Positions 40,785-52,000 of a stretch of DNA of 64,000 nucleotides are shown piece by piece. Position numbers and translations under genes: made by a program. Every line of letters begins with the position of its first letter. Positions within the stretch are counted from its first letter, which is position 1. The notes under the pieces were generated by a model. That model made no database searches. It had not been told where the DNA came from and saw only the letters and a list, made by a program, of their open reading frames with translations. Source of the DNA: Parelaphostrongylus tenuis (taxonomy: Eukaryota > Nematoda > Chromadorea > Rhabditida > Metastrongylidae); NCBI GenBank assembly GCA_019055375.1, contig JAHQIW010000099.1, positions 1 through 64,000 of the forward strand, in the 5' to 3' direction.

Positions 40785-42490
40785 TAAGATCTATTAACCT
40801 CGGCATGCCTCAATAATTCCTTATTTTCTTCTTTAAGCGAAACACCAGGTGTTGCATCAATCTTTATTCAACGGCTGACGTTTCCGGCAGTTCGCCTTAT
40901 TGAGAGCCTGAAAAAATTAAATTTGCTGCAATCCAATCAGTCAAACACCTCCACTACTCTTTTAGAAAAAGCCACCAGACCTAGATTTCAATCGCATCAA
41001 GCACAAATCAACGTTGAAGATACTCAACGCTTTTTGCATGTGTTACACCGAATGAATCAAGTGAATACCACCGTAAGGAGATCACATAGGTTCGTAACGC
41101 CATCTACCCATCAGAACAACAGTCTTATTATACTGACTCATGTCACAGGCGATCACAAGGCATTCCTTTCTGCGGTTTATAGGTTTGATTGATCGTACTC
41201 ATCCAAAAAGCTTCCAGAATCTTTCTCGCTGATGGTTTACGTTCCTGCGCAAGGATGGTGGGTTCGATGTCAAATTTACTCCGTCATGCTTCTGTAATCT
41301 ATGTGTACCCGGGTGTTTCGTCTGTTGTGACGCTTGTCACTTAGGTGTTCTTCTATGCGGGCAAAGAGCGGTTACCTGTTTTGCCAATATATTTATCGCT
41401 ACACGCTTTTCAAGATATTCGGTAGACTGTACCTACGCTCATGCAATCACCATCTCGCCGTTAGCACATATTTTACAATCTTTCATTATACAGAGACGGT
41501 CATATAAGCAGGTTGCGAACTAATTGGCGTCTTGAAGTTTCGGTGGTATTTCGGTAGTAGCCACCGACTACTCTAAACCTGCTCTTTTCAAACAACGTTT
41601 TATAGCTGTACCAATTTCATTTGAAAAGAACGGGAGGAGAAACGGGATTTCCCTTTCATTCGAGTTTTCGTTCAGAGGCGTGATATTTTCTCTAGAAAAA
41701 AGCCGAGGGGTTCCAATCTCATATCCAGTAGAAGTGGTTATTTCCAGAGCCAGTTTTACGGATTCTACTCTCTCTCCTCCCCGTTACACGCATTGGCAGC
41801 TATTCGAAACTTGTTTTTTGTTAACGCCTTTTCTTATGTGAGGGATGTGAGGAGAGATAGTGAGCCAGGATATTCTTATTACTTGGCTTCTGGTACCACT
41901 TTATTATGTAGCCGTTCTCGCTTAAGTTTATTTGCACGTTCAAGAAAGGAAGCCAATTATGTTTTGGTATCTCACGGGTGAATCTTATATACTCTCACTG
42001 TTCATTCAACAACCTGAAACAATTCATCCAATTCCCTCTGGAGTGGAGGAGATGACCACACAATCATCTAACCTATAGTAGAGTTGTATGGCCGAAGATC
42101 CATCACTGGTGCTTCCACTTTTGACATAAAAGCAATAGCCAGGCTAGGTGCCAGTCGCTGCGCCATGACCAACCTTCTCATTTGAGCAAAATATTTCCCG
42201 GACCATCTGAAGATTGAGTGGTTCAGGTCCTTCTTTAATAGAACCATGAACTGCTGAATCGACAAGCCATACATGTTTACAGCTCCCTGGTGTTTTATCA
42301 GAAGCTCGTGAGATGGCTTGTAATGCGGAGTCATTCGACACGTTGGTATAGAGAGCAGTGACGTCGAAGACTCCATTACGTACGCGTTGTTCGGGCCGGC
42401 GTTACGTAGACGGTCCAGGAAAATCTGAGTGCTGGTGAGATGGGATGAAATGTTTCTTAGCAAGTGGGATGTTACTGAAGTTTAAAAGCA
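40785..42490 (-). mobile_element. Penelope-like element, left arm of inverted pair
   Basis: On the minus strand, from the centre outward: RT region (42460-42070, with MAQRLAPSLAIAFMSKVEAP, the PLE motif preceding YxDD), thumb and connection segments, Cys-rich GIY-YIG region (about 41480-41340), then the tail motif and an outer end 'aataaggaattattgaggca'. Interrupted by stops and deletions. It extends further 5' into RT than its partner. Pairs with 42515-43965. Confidence 0.8.
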
Positions 42491-42514
42491 TGCTATCCTA
42501 TACGTCGGTCCGCC

Positions 42515-43965
42515 TACAAAAATCTATTGAAGGAGTGCCTGAACTGCTCAATCTTTAGATGGTCCGGGAAAATTTTTGACTGAATGAGAGGCTTGGCAAT
42601 GGGGCAGTGACTGGCACCTAGTCTGGCAATTTCCTTTAAGTCGAAAGTGGAAGCACCAGTAATGGATCCCCGGCCATTCAACTCTACTGTAGGTATATAG
42701 ATGATTGTGTGGTTATCTGTTTCACTCAAGAGGAACTGGATAATTTTTTTAGGTTGTTGAATGAACACTCAAAGTATATTAGATTTACTCGTGAAATACG
42801 AAAACATAAGTGGCTTCCTTTCTTGAACGTGCAAATAAACTTAACCGAGAACGGCTACATAACAAAGTGGAAAGCCAAACTAACTCTCCTCACATCCCTC
42901 ACATACGAAAAAGGCGCTAGTAAAATGCATCTTTCGATCAGCCGCCAATGTATGTACCGGGGAGGAGCAGAGTTTAGGGTCCGTGAAACTGGCTTGGGAA
43001 ATAGCCTCTTTTAATGGATACGGATTTGTAACCTCTCGGCCTAGGTTTAGAGGAAAGAGTACGCCTCCGAACAAAAACCTGAATGAAAGGAAAATTCCGT
43101 ATATTCTCCTATTCTTTTCAAATGAGATTGGTGCAGCTATAAAACGCTGTTTGAAAAGAGCAGGTTTTGAACAATCGGTGGCGATTATTGAAATACCACA
43201 GAATACTCTAAACGCCAATTAGTTTACAACCGCTTATATGACAGTCCCTGTATAATGAAAGACTGTAAAATATGTTCTAACCGCAGAGGCGGTGATTGCA
43301 TGAGCGTAGGTACAGTCTACAGAATCTCTTGCTAAAGCTTGTAGTGATAAATATATTGGCGAAACGCGTAGGCCGCTCTATGCCCGCATAGAAGAACACC
43401 TAGGTGACAAGCGTTACAGCAGACGAAACACCCCGGATACACATGGAGCACAGAAGCATGACGGAGTAGATTGTGAGATCGAAGTCACCATCCTTGCGCA
43501 GGAACATAAACCATCAGCGCGAAAGTTGGAAGCTCTTTGGATTAATACGACCAGTCCAACTATATACCGCAGGGATGATGCCTTGTGATCGCCTGTGACA
43601 TGAGTCAGCATATAAGACTGTTGTTTGATGGGTAGAAGCTTTACGAACCTATGTGATCTCCTTCCAGTAAAGTTCACATGAATAATTCAGTGAAACACAT
43701 GCAAAAAGCGGTGAGTATGTTGAGAACTAATTTTATGCTTGATGCGATTGAAATCTGAGTCTGGTGACTCTTTCTAAAAGAGTAATGGAGGTGTTTGACT
43801 GACTGGATTGCAGAAAACTTGACCTTTCCAGGCTCCGAAGAAGGCAAACTGCCGAAACGTCAGCTGTTGAACAAAGATTAATGTAACACTTCGTGCTTCG
43901 CTTAAATAAGGAAATAAGGAATTATTGAAGCATGCCGAGGTTGATAAACAGTCGGTCTTGGGAAT
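42515..43965 (+). mobile_element. Penelope-like element, right arm, RT plus GIY-YIG
   Basis: The plus strand runs from RT (LAPSLAISFKSKVEAPVMD, YIDD at 42694-42705, then CVVICFTQEELDNFF) through the connection region (43080-43220: LLFFSNEIGAAIKRCLKRAG) to the endonuclease: Cys motif (CKICSNRRGGDCM), VYRISC, KYIGETRRPLYARIEEHL (43349-43402) and a C-terminal LEALWINTTSPTIYRR. Several stops, including one right after VYRISC, make it inactive. It ends with the tail 'gaagaaggcaaactgccgaa' and 'attaaggaa'-type A-rich end. GIY-YIG plus this RT type defines the PLE class. Confidence 0.85.
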
Positions 43966-43970
43966 TTATG

Positions 43971-43971
<1 letters not shown>

Positions 43972-44030
<59 letters not shown>

Positions 44031-44034
44031 GTAC
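43972..44034. repeat. (TA)n microsatellite with degenerate extension
   Basis: About 60 bases of pure AT, followed to 44106 by 'tacgtacatatatgtaca'-type imperfect repeats. Frames over it (YIYIYIY) are not genes. Confidence 0.95.
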
Positions 44035-44109
44035 GCATATATGTACATATATACATATATTTATATACGTACACATATATGTATGTATACATATATATAC
44101 ATATATAAA

Positions 44110-44735
44110 GTGCTAGTACTAGTATCACTGATATCCCCATTGATTATTAGAAACCTCTACCAAGTAGCGATGACGTATATTTTACGGTGCGAAACTGAAT
44201 GAAATTGAGAATTAATTACCGCCTAGGACTTCTATCCTATAAAAGCACTATTATGCCTATGCGTCAGACGTAGGAGTGTGCCCACCTGTATCAAGGTTAT
44301 ATTTTGCGTGTTACTTTAATCAAAAGTTTGCAATCAAGTAATGGGAAAGTACGTGAGGAGCTCCTCATGATTGACGCTAACAAATAAACCCACTTAAAGC
44401 TCGTTAGATCTCCTAATATCTCCGCAAGAGACTAATGTGTTAGTCAACTCCCGCACTGCGCTCTCTTAAGCTACTTAAAATTATCCTATATGAAAGAAAA
44501 CATTGAGAAAAGGGGGCATTGTGTAAGAATTCGAGTGCACCTCTTCTACATGAAATGAATAGGCCACCTGAATAGGGCGTTGACATAAGCGAGTAACGAA
44601 TAGGTACATTATTTGTGACTTTTGAAGTCACTTCATGAAGAGTAGCATTATATATGTATAATGCACTAATTTAGTATTGAATTGGCAAGAAATCTTCCAC
44701 ATTTTTTATTTTAACTACTTGTTATGCATTTACGT
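44110..44735. other. Intergenic, nothing recognised
   Basis: No exon or repeat that I can support between the microsatellite and the TA-flanked MITE. Confidence 0.35.
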
Positions 44736-44743
44736 TCTTCTTA

Positions 44744-45006
44744 CTACCGTTTAGTGCGGCTTCTTGAGGTTATTTTGACATAAAACTCTTGTACATTTGT
44801 TCTGAGATCGAATTTTCCCGAGAGCAAAAACGATTGTCGGTGCTACACGAATATCGTTGCGTGCCAAAGCAGCACTTGAACCCTGGCCAAACGGGGCTCG
44901 TGTAGCATCAACAGTCGCTTTTGTTCTCGGGACAATCCCATCTTGAAACAAATGTATAAGTGTTTTGTACCGAAGAAAAAGCTATAAAAATTCCTCTAAA
45001 CGGTAG
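44744..45006. mobile_element. TA-flanked palindromic MITE (Tc1/mariner type)
   Basis: Terminal inverted repeats CTACCGTTTAG (44744-44754) and CTAAACGGTAG (44996-45006) are flanked on both sides by TA, the Tc1/mariner target duplication. Inverted similarity continues inward, with the inner arms 'cccgagagcaaaaacgattg' and 'tcgcttttgttctcggga' pairing closely. No coding capacity. It lies about 115 bases upstream of the secreted-protein start codon. Confidence 0.8.
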
Positions 45007-45120
45007 TAAAAGCAGGTTTTTGAATGTATGAAGAATAATCAACGAGAACGAAAAAGTTCGGAAAATTTCTTGGCACCCAATCGGTTACTTTTAGGATCAT
45101 TTGGCCTTTCGCTTCCCAAT

Positions 45121-45218
45121 ATGCGTTCATTGTTGATACTGTTTTTATTTTTACCTGTACGATCCTCTTGTCTTCTCTGCCAGCAATGCGGCGGGCAGCT
45201 TCATAATGGCAAACTACG
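45121..45218 (+). CDS. Cys-rich secreted protein exon 1 (signal peptide)
   Basis: ATG at 45121 gives MRSLLILFLFLPVRSSCLLC. The in-frame upstream ATG at 45028 would bury the signal sequence, so the inner start is preferred. Donor 'gtgggt', phase 2. Confidence 0.65.
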
Positions 45219-46174
45219 GTGGGTGTCATTGGGTTTCTAATAATTCAAGTTGTTGTTCACATCGATGTTAACATATATTGGGTGTATTTAAGTCTTTGTT
45301 ACCGATAAAGATGTTTCCTGACTTGAGAGTAATAGCAGCAAATGAAATGTCATTTTTGTGAGAACTTTCTAAAAGTTAGTTTCGCTTTCTACAACTACGA
45401 TTTACGACACTTCGTAGGCTCGATCCGAGACTTTGAACTTTTTTCTCATCCTATAGTCTTCTTATTTTGCCACCGCATTGTTTTATTTTTGTATTTTCCT
45501 AGGTTAATGCGTGGGTTGTGTTGCACTGCGACCACTATCGAATGTCCAGTGGGTCTTGCCTGCTTGCGAGCGCTTGTCGTTTCATCCAGAAAAAATTTCA
45601 TTTTATCTGGATGTTATTTTCCAGAAGACGGATTGATTGGTCAGAATTTCTATTCTTTGTTTCTTTTCCATTACAACGATCAATTTTTATTACTGCACTT
45701 CCATATTTTGAAACAATTTTGTTGTACACTAATCTCAATATGTCCTTAGCAGTTATTGTTCTAAGCTATGGAACGTAGTACACAAAAAACAGATCAAAAA
45801 TCCACTAATTTGATTTTCTGTCCTGCAATTTGAATACTTTCATCGACTTTTTCTTTTTTTCATTCCACGATTAGTTCGTTGTAATTTTTCTTTACATGTT
45901 TTAAGGATGTGATTCGCATACGCTTCCCCATAATGGTACAATCCAACGCTGTGTGTGTATGGATCAATCCTGTCAATTGTACTTTCCAAATGGTACCTGC
46001 CCAAAAGGTTTAGCCGCTCTCGTAAGGTCTAACAGTGGTGTTCATCCTCTCAATCTAACCGTTCATCCAACAACACAGATTACTGAAACACTCATTTCAT
46101 CACCTACAGCAGTGCGAATTGAAAAATTCGCTGACGGTGAGCCGCCAACCAGACTTCTGTTTCGTCAGTTTTGA
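45121..46174 (+). CDS. Cysteine-rich secreted protein (3 exons, 167 aa)
   Basis: Exons 45121-45218, 45503-45639 and 45906-46174 join in phase. The product starts with a signal peptide (MRSLLILFLFLPVRSS) and then a Cys-rich region: CLLCQQC, CC, CPVGLAC, GCYFP, CDS, CVCMDQSC, and one near GTCPKG. Three N-glycosylation sequons (HNGT, PNGT, LNLT) support export. The last ~55 residues are Thr/Val-rich with no transmembrane segment. The spacing is loosely like small disulphide-rich ectodomains (Ly-6/activin-receptor-like), but I cannot name a family. The exon 2 donor (gtcaga) is weak and was chosen because it gives phase and Cys continuity. Reading on instead adds a hydrophobic stretch and a stop. 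Confidence 0.65.
45503..45639 (+). CDS. Cys-rich secreted protein exon 2
   Basis: Acceptor 'gtattttcctag'. Encodes LMRGLCCTATTIECPVGLAC and GCYFPEDGLI. Donor 'gtcaga' inferred from phase. Confidence 0.6.
45906..46174 (+). CDS. Cys-rich secreted protein exon 3
   Basis: Acceptor 'catgttttaag', completing a Gly codon. Encodes CDSHTLPHNGTIQRCVCMDQ and onward to TGA at 46172-46174. Confidence 0.6.
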
Positions 46175-46579
46175 GACAACAAGTCATGCTTCAGATTGCT
46201 TTGATATTTGGTAGAGCAGTTGCTTTCCCGTGATTAGTTGATGACAAATGTGCCATATTTACCGGTATTGTGTTTATATTTATTTGTACATTACATTCTT
46301 TACTTTTCATGCTCGTCAAATTGTACTCCATTTGAAATTTCCTTTAGGAACAATGTTTTTATCAATGTTCTAGTTTTGTTTCCTTATCCAGAACATCTCT
46401 TTCTTAGGCCTTCACTTTGTTATGAATTAGTTTAAATTATTTTTTTCCTTCAAATTTAAGCCTAGCTAAAACCGGCCCTGAAACTGGCTTTCAGTTAACT
46501 TCGAGGTTGACTAGTTGATAACTTTGTTCTCGAAAACTCAGCACATTATTGCTGACCTAACAATTATCCTATTGAGGGT

Positions 46580-46830
46580 AATGTTTTGGTGGGTTGCCCT
46601 CCTCAGATCCATGGAAGAGTCATGTTAAGATCCAACTTATTCGTTACAAAGTTTCACTTATAGGGATTGATGGAAGGAACGCTTTTCTTCTATCTTATGA
46701 AGAAACTCGCTTAACACGTCAAATCAGGGTAGAGTTTTTTTTTCTTCAGGGAGTTCCTTTGTGTGGACACAGTGTAATTTGCTTGTTCCACCAAAATAGT
46801 CGTTCCGTGGCACCTTGAAAAAGACAAGGT
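46580..46830 (-). mobile_element. Penelope-like element fragment
   Basis: 'ggagttcctttgtgtggaca' to 'ccaccaaaatagtcg' matches 'ggagttcttttacgcgggca...' in the PLE relic at 34.8 kb, and 'gttgccctcctcagatcc' matches the tail. Heavily mutated. Confidence 0.45.
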
Positions 46831-47069
46831 ATAGTGTAAGAAATGTTTGTACAGCTGTGCTGTCTCTGCTGCTACAGCAAGTCGTGTTTTGCTTCCTTGT
46901 ACCGGGACGATTGAAGAAGCAATGATGAGTGATAATCTGACAACATTTTGACATAACACTTGGGGCATAGATATCTGGTGCCAGTTAACGAACTACCATC
47001 GATTTTACTCATAGGAGAGAAAGAGAAGAGTGTAAATCTGCGGATGCTTAAAGGACATCGCAACAGATA

Positions 47070-47210
47070 GGTAATCAGTGGTTTGATCTCGCGCCCATGG
47101 TTCATCAAGCCTTCCATGCCTCTGTGGTTGGTGAATTGGTGTTGAATTTTCTGGGAGGATAGCAGCACTGACTTGATACATCAGTAGGTCACTGCGAGTC
47201 CTTGTAAATG
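47070..47210 (-). repeat. SINE-like tail, family D
   Basis: Shares 'gaggatagcagcactgactt' with 10259-10280 and a tRNA-like 'gtttgatctcgcgcccatgg' segment. Confidence 0.35.
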
Positions 47211-47689
47211 CCATATATGCACCAAATCACCTCTAGAGATGCTTGATCGATTCAAATGCATAGCGCATCCGTGAGGAACTGATAAACACCGAGAGCATTA
47301 TTTTTTCAACTTTTCATGGATTTTCGAGAAGAGTTCCGTCCTTGAATCAAATTGCCCACATTGTTGGAATTGCATGGCAGATTCAAGCTCAACCTATCTG
47401 CCATAGAATGACAGTTTTGAAAGTGTTAGTTTCTATTTGAATCCAGCCTGAGTTTCTACTGTTTACGCTGGAGACTGCTGCCTATGGCTTTGGTATATAT
47501 GAGTGAACATTTCCGTCAAATTCTCAACAAACTAGTATTAAATTTGAAGAATATTTTTGTATCTTAATCTTCTTTTATCTTGAGATAAATCAATACACTT
47601 TTTTCGCTGATGGGTTGGCACTACATGGGCCTCATTTGGCTAGTCTCGTAGAAATAAAAAGCTGTAGACTATAGACTTGAATCATTCCG

Positions 47690-47750
47690 CTTCGGAAGAA
47701 GGTGAAGGCGTCAAAGCGTTAGCCGCATAAGTTCTTCTCACCACTGTAAT
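47690..47750 (+). repeat. Penelope-like tail motif, degenerate
   Basis: 'tcggaagaaggtgaaggcgt' then 'caaagcgttagccg' resembles the PLE tail motif. Confidence 0.35.
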
Positions 47751-47759
47751 AGATTATCA

Positions 47760-48715
47760 ATGACGAAATATTTCGATCATCAGATATTGCCTCTGGAGAA
47801 GTGATAGCAGATGCGAAACTAAACTACCACCACCAAACATCTTCGCTTGTCACTGCACACTAACTAATCCTAGCAACAGGACAGAATACAGGAGACGGAT
47901 ATAATATCTGGTACCTCTTGTATAAGAATTAATTGTGTAATGATAAATAAATTTTTCTAAATGGATAAAAAAGAGTCTCTTGTATAACGGATCGAATATT
48001 TTGTATCTTAACATGGCTGTATTCCTATAAGAATTCCTTGTAAGGTTAGCTATCAGCTATCAAGCAAAGAATGTCGGGATGGTCTTACTGAATCGTTCGA
48101 TTGCCCAAATGTCTGTCATAGGCCATTTTCTTATCTATTCGAACATTTTCACAATTTTGTATCAAGCAGACATCTACTTCGAAATATAATTTATTCAACC
48201 ATTTACAATTAAACATTCTCTTTGAGCAATTATTTTAACACACGGAAGTATATAAGCACAGGCACGACATATTGATGCATGATTGAAAAACTTTCCAGTA
48301 GATCGAAGAATGCGAATATATGAAGATTTTTCTGAGAAGGAAAATAGATACTGAAGGTCCGATGAGGCGGACAAAAGACATCAAATAAAACACTGAGATT
48401 ATTTCACCTGGTTATACACTCAGCGATTGCTGGAATATATCTGGATATGGAATTGAGACGGCGATAATGTTGTACAATACACTAGACATCGAATATTCGA
48501 TCTAGTATCACACGTACAGAATATAACAATAACAATATCAACTGTATAACATGATGAGCTTGTAGAGGTGGTAGTGATTATGACATCGATGCAGATTTAC
48601 ACACCCTTACGACGTCGTCGCACGAAGGGTGATTAATACATTTAGCTCAGAAGTAACGTATCAGTCAAAGTATGCACGACGGTTTTTATAGCAAAAATGC
48701 TACTCCGAATCAACG
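47760..48715. other. Probable 3' UTR and downstream region of dys-1
   Basis: Lies 3' of the dys-1 stop on the minus strand. A minus-strand AATAAA occurs at 48195-48190, about 520 bases past the stop. No coding sequence is seen. Confidence 0.35.
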
Positions 48716-49009
48716 TCACTGCTCCTGATCGCTATCGTATACCACCGAAACCACTAGATTCTCCATAGCACGACCAAGATCGTCGACAGTTGCTAACAGG
48801 GATTGCATTCGCGTAGATCGATTTTCAGGTTCTACGGCTGTAGCATCACTTTTCCAGTTTGATCGTTCAGTGGATCGTAAACGAGACGATGAGTCGTAGA
48901 GTCCTCGTTGTTCATCACTGGGTGAGGCAAACAGTGGTGGATTCGAACGCCGTTCAGTAGCTAAGTCGCGTTCAGCGCTCCATGCCGTTCGCTGACCGTT
49001 TTCCTTTTG
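48716..49009 (-). CDS. dys-1: dys-1 last exon: C-terminal tail
   Basis: 97 codons and TGA. A Ser/Arg/Glu-rich linker is followed by [20 protein letters not shown], which aligns with vertebrate LFNVVGDLNKAMVQLVNVM, then an acidic end. Acceptor 'aattccag', phase 0. Confidence 0.92.
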   Translation of the reverse strand, partial: QKENGQRTAWSAERDLATERRSNPPLFASPSDEQRGLYDSSSRLRSTERSNWKSDATAVEPENRSTRMQSLLATVDDLGRAMENLVVSVVYDSDQEQ

Positions 49010-52000
49010 CTGGAATTCAGTATTACATATCGATATATAAAGAATAGATATTATAGAAGACATAAGACAGAGAAAATCCAAGATACTTAATATGATACTC
49101 TATTGAAAGACTGACTCTGTTTCTTCCGCTTGTCCTTTATAACAACATTACTCCATCAATAACACCTGTACCACATCTGTTGTCACATTTAGTGCTAATT
49201 GACTCGAATGGGCACTATCAAACCTTCCAATTTTTTCCTATCGCGGCAAGAAGAACCCCGTAAGCTCTCTTGCTGCAGGATTTCGTTAAGCATCCTGTTC
49301 TTCTCAAAGGATTCTTGTGAGCAAATCAAACCATTGAATCGGAGGTCTTCTCATTGAGTATGCTATAGCGAGGAATTCAGTGGATAATGGCTCTCGTTCA
49401 TCAAGTGCTGTTAAGATTCATTACGCGTCCGGTCCACGCGTCTTCGATAGTTTGGATTGCGAACTTCAACTTAGGTCAGAATTCTGGATCCTTCCTCTCA
49501 CTTGAAAGATCGAGATACTTCCAGCATTGACCTTTCGACTGTGCGTTCGACAACGTCGGGTGATCTTCCATCGTTATTATTCAGCGATCATTTTCTGCCG
49601 CATATATTATGGCAAAGAGAAGGATAAATCGAGTCGAAAAGGAATGCAGGAGGTGTTCATTGTTCGTTTCACTGCACTCCTGATGCTCTCGAAGGTTCCC
49701 AAGCCGTTCGCTTCTTCCTACTCATTTCTGGTAATAAGTCGTTCATTGTATTGAGTTCCTAAATTGAATGAATAACTGAAGCCTTTGGAGATATTCAATC
49801 CGTGAAGCGTGAGTGGAGCATCGAACATGATTTTCCGAAGCATTTACGCTATAAAGTTGAATGGTGAGAAAATTCGAATCTGTGCCACAATTATGGAATT
49901 CTTTTTATTTAACCGCTTTTAGAGGTGGTATATTGTTATAATATACCCAGTAATGTAGAATGATGTGCAAGACTTTTGCGTCAGTTGGGACTCGAATCCA
50001 CATTTCACTCTATCCGGGAGCACCGTCTGTTTTGACACCACTCGTTCTGTGCACAAATATATTTTTCTTTCCAGTTAAAAGGATATTCAGTTGTTCCTGA
50101 GATCTTCAGTTTTCCGACTTTTTCCCAGCATTCTCTGGAACGAGTAATGAGAAGTTTACTGAATTTATCAAATGAATACACAATGGTCATCCGTCTGCTG
50201 ACATTCGGCCAAAAATTAGCATCAAGAGGAGCAAAAGTTGCTAAGCCATTGTGACCTACCAACCACCTCATCAAGTTAATGCAGAAAGCAACAAAAACAG
50301 TGCGCAAACTTTTACATCTATCAATCCCTATTTTCTGTGATTCGGAACAAATGTCTCAAATAAGTTCTTTACCTGCTCAATGACTTTTTTCAATCGTCGT
50401 AATTGTAGCTCAAGTTGTTCATTTTGTTGCTCCAATATTCGCGATCGATGCTCCAATCGTTGTTTATGAAGGCGCAATGCTCTGGCTTCATCCATCACCT
50501 GGAAGCTTGCAATGAATTCAATGAGAAACTCATCCTACGCGACACTACTATTCCTCAGGTAAACCATCAAAATAATTAGTTGAGCGTTAATCGATGTCGA
50601 CAAAGCCGACCATTTTACTCAATGAACACATTATTCTCTACAACTTTTTGTTATTTTTAACTTTTCCTATTTAACTATACGTGTAGTTTTATCCTCAGGA
50701 TATTGCCTAGAGCGAACGTAGGGCGACGCCCTAGACTTGCTCATCAGTCTATAATCATCGTATTCCTGAGACATTGCTAGCGGCAAATACGAAAGGCGAC
50801 GTCACAGCCATACCTAATTAGTTCGTCCAAGAGGATGCCCAACTCGGTCTCCGAGTATATAAATTGAGATCCTCACTACCAAAACATTCGGACTCCAAAT
50901 CTCATCTACGGGGCGGCCGCTGCCGCCAATGGTGCTGGTCGCCTATCACGCAAGAGCATATGGCTGCTGTGTTTTAGTTGCCTCTCGTTAACATTTTCGC
51001 ACTCGACTGTTACTTCTTGTTGTTTCGATAATGCTGTTGATTTGCATAAGGGTTTAACTACACAAATTTAAGACAGTTCAAAAGACCCGCGTGCCAAATA
51101 CATTCTCAACACATTCTTCATCACTGAATCGTCACGATTCGCTATATATTCGACTCCGTAGATAGCACTGTAAGGTTAAATCAATCAATGCTCGCTTATT
51201 TGATGGCTCATGTAATTTGTGGAAACCAACCAATGTATTATATCCGTGTTTTTTTTTCTGAGAAATCGGCAGTGATCCGACAATCCCGGATGGTTTCTCC
51301 AGCTTAGAGCTGGCCTAATAATGAACCCCAAGACGAGGTGTTTATTAGAGCCAGGTACTTTTAACCACAGGTTTAGGACAAAAATCAATGTTAATCGGTT
51401 ATCCAGTAATCTAGATAGACTGTACGGTACGTCAGGGAAGACTACATGATTCGGATTCACGAAACTACGCGAACTCAAAGTCTAATATCATTTTATCATG
51501 AACTGATCCTCTATCTTTCGGGCTTATGACGCTGTACATCGTGGTCGCTCAAAACAGCACTTCACCAAATAAAAACATCATGGACATAAAATACTCTACA
51601 TTCGACTGTCATTCTGTTAGCTCGCTAGAGATCTTTCCTTGGATTATTATTAAAACTATGTCAAGGAATTTCCAACATCAGAAATTTACTGGAAACTGTC
51701 ACGTGGAACAGAAATGAGGTTTATGACCTTATGGAATGCTCTCCCTCAGCATGGCAACCATTCTCATCATAACATTAGACCTAGCTGAAGTGCTTCAAAT
51801 GAACATGTCAGTCTTGTTCCTTACTTATCTTACGTTGAACTTCTTCTGTGCATCACCCTCATTCAATCCGATTCCCAGGAATATCCGTTTGCCATGGAGA
51901 GACAAGACAAGAACTCATCGAGGTACGGTGTGGCAGCCATTTATCCAAATGAATTGATATTAAGTAAGGCAGAATTCAGCAGTAGAATTGCCTTTCAAAA

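Noticed and set aside
42068..42463. 131-codon minus frame as a host gene
   Set aside because: Its LAPSLAIAF segment and alignment with the right arm identify it as PLE reverse transcriptase.
43922..44140. Frames encoding Tyr-Ile repeats on both strands
   Set aside because: They are translations of the (TA)n microsatellite.
51526..51957. Two adjacent plus-strand frames as a gene
   Set aside because: No acceptor/donor pairing and no recognisable domain, and they lie within a dys-1 intron next to repeat words.
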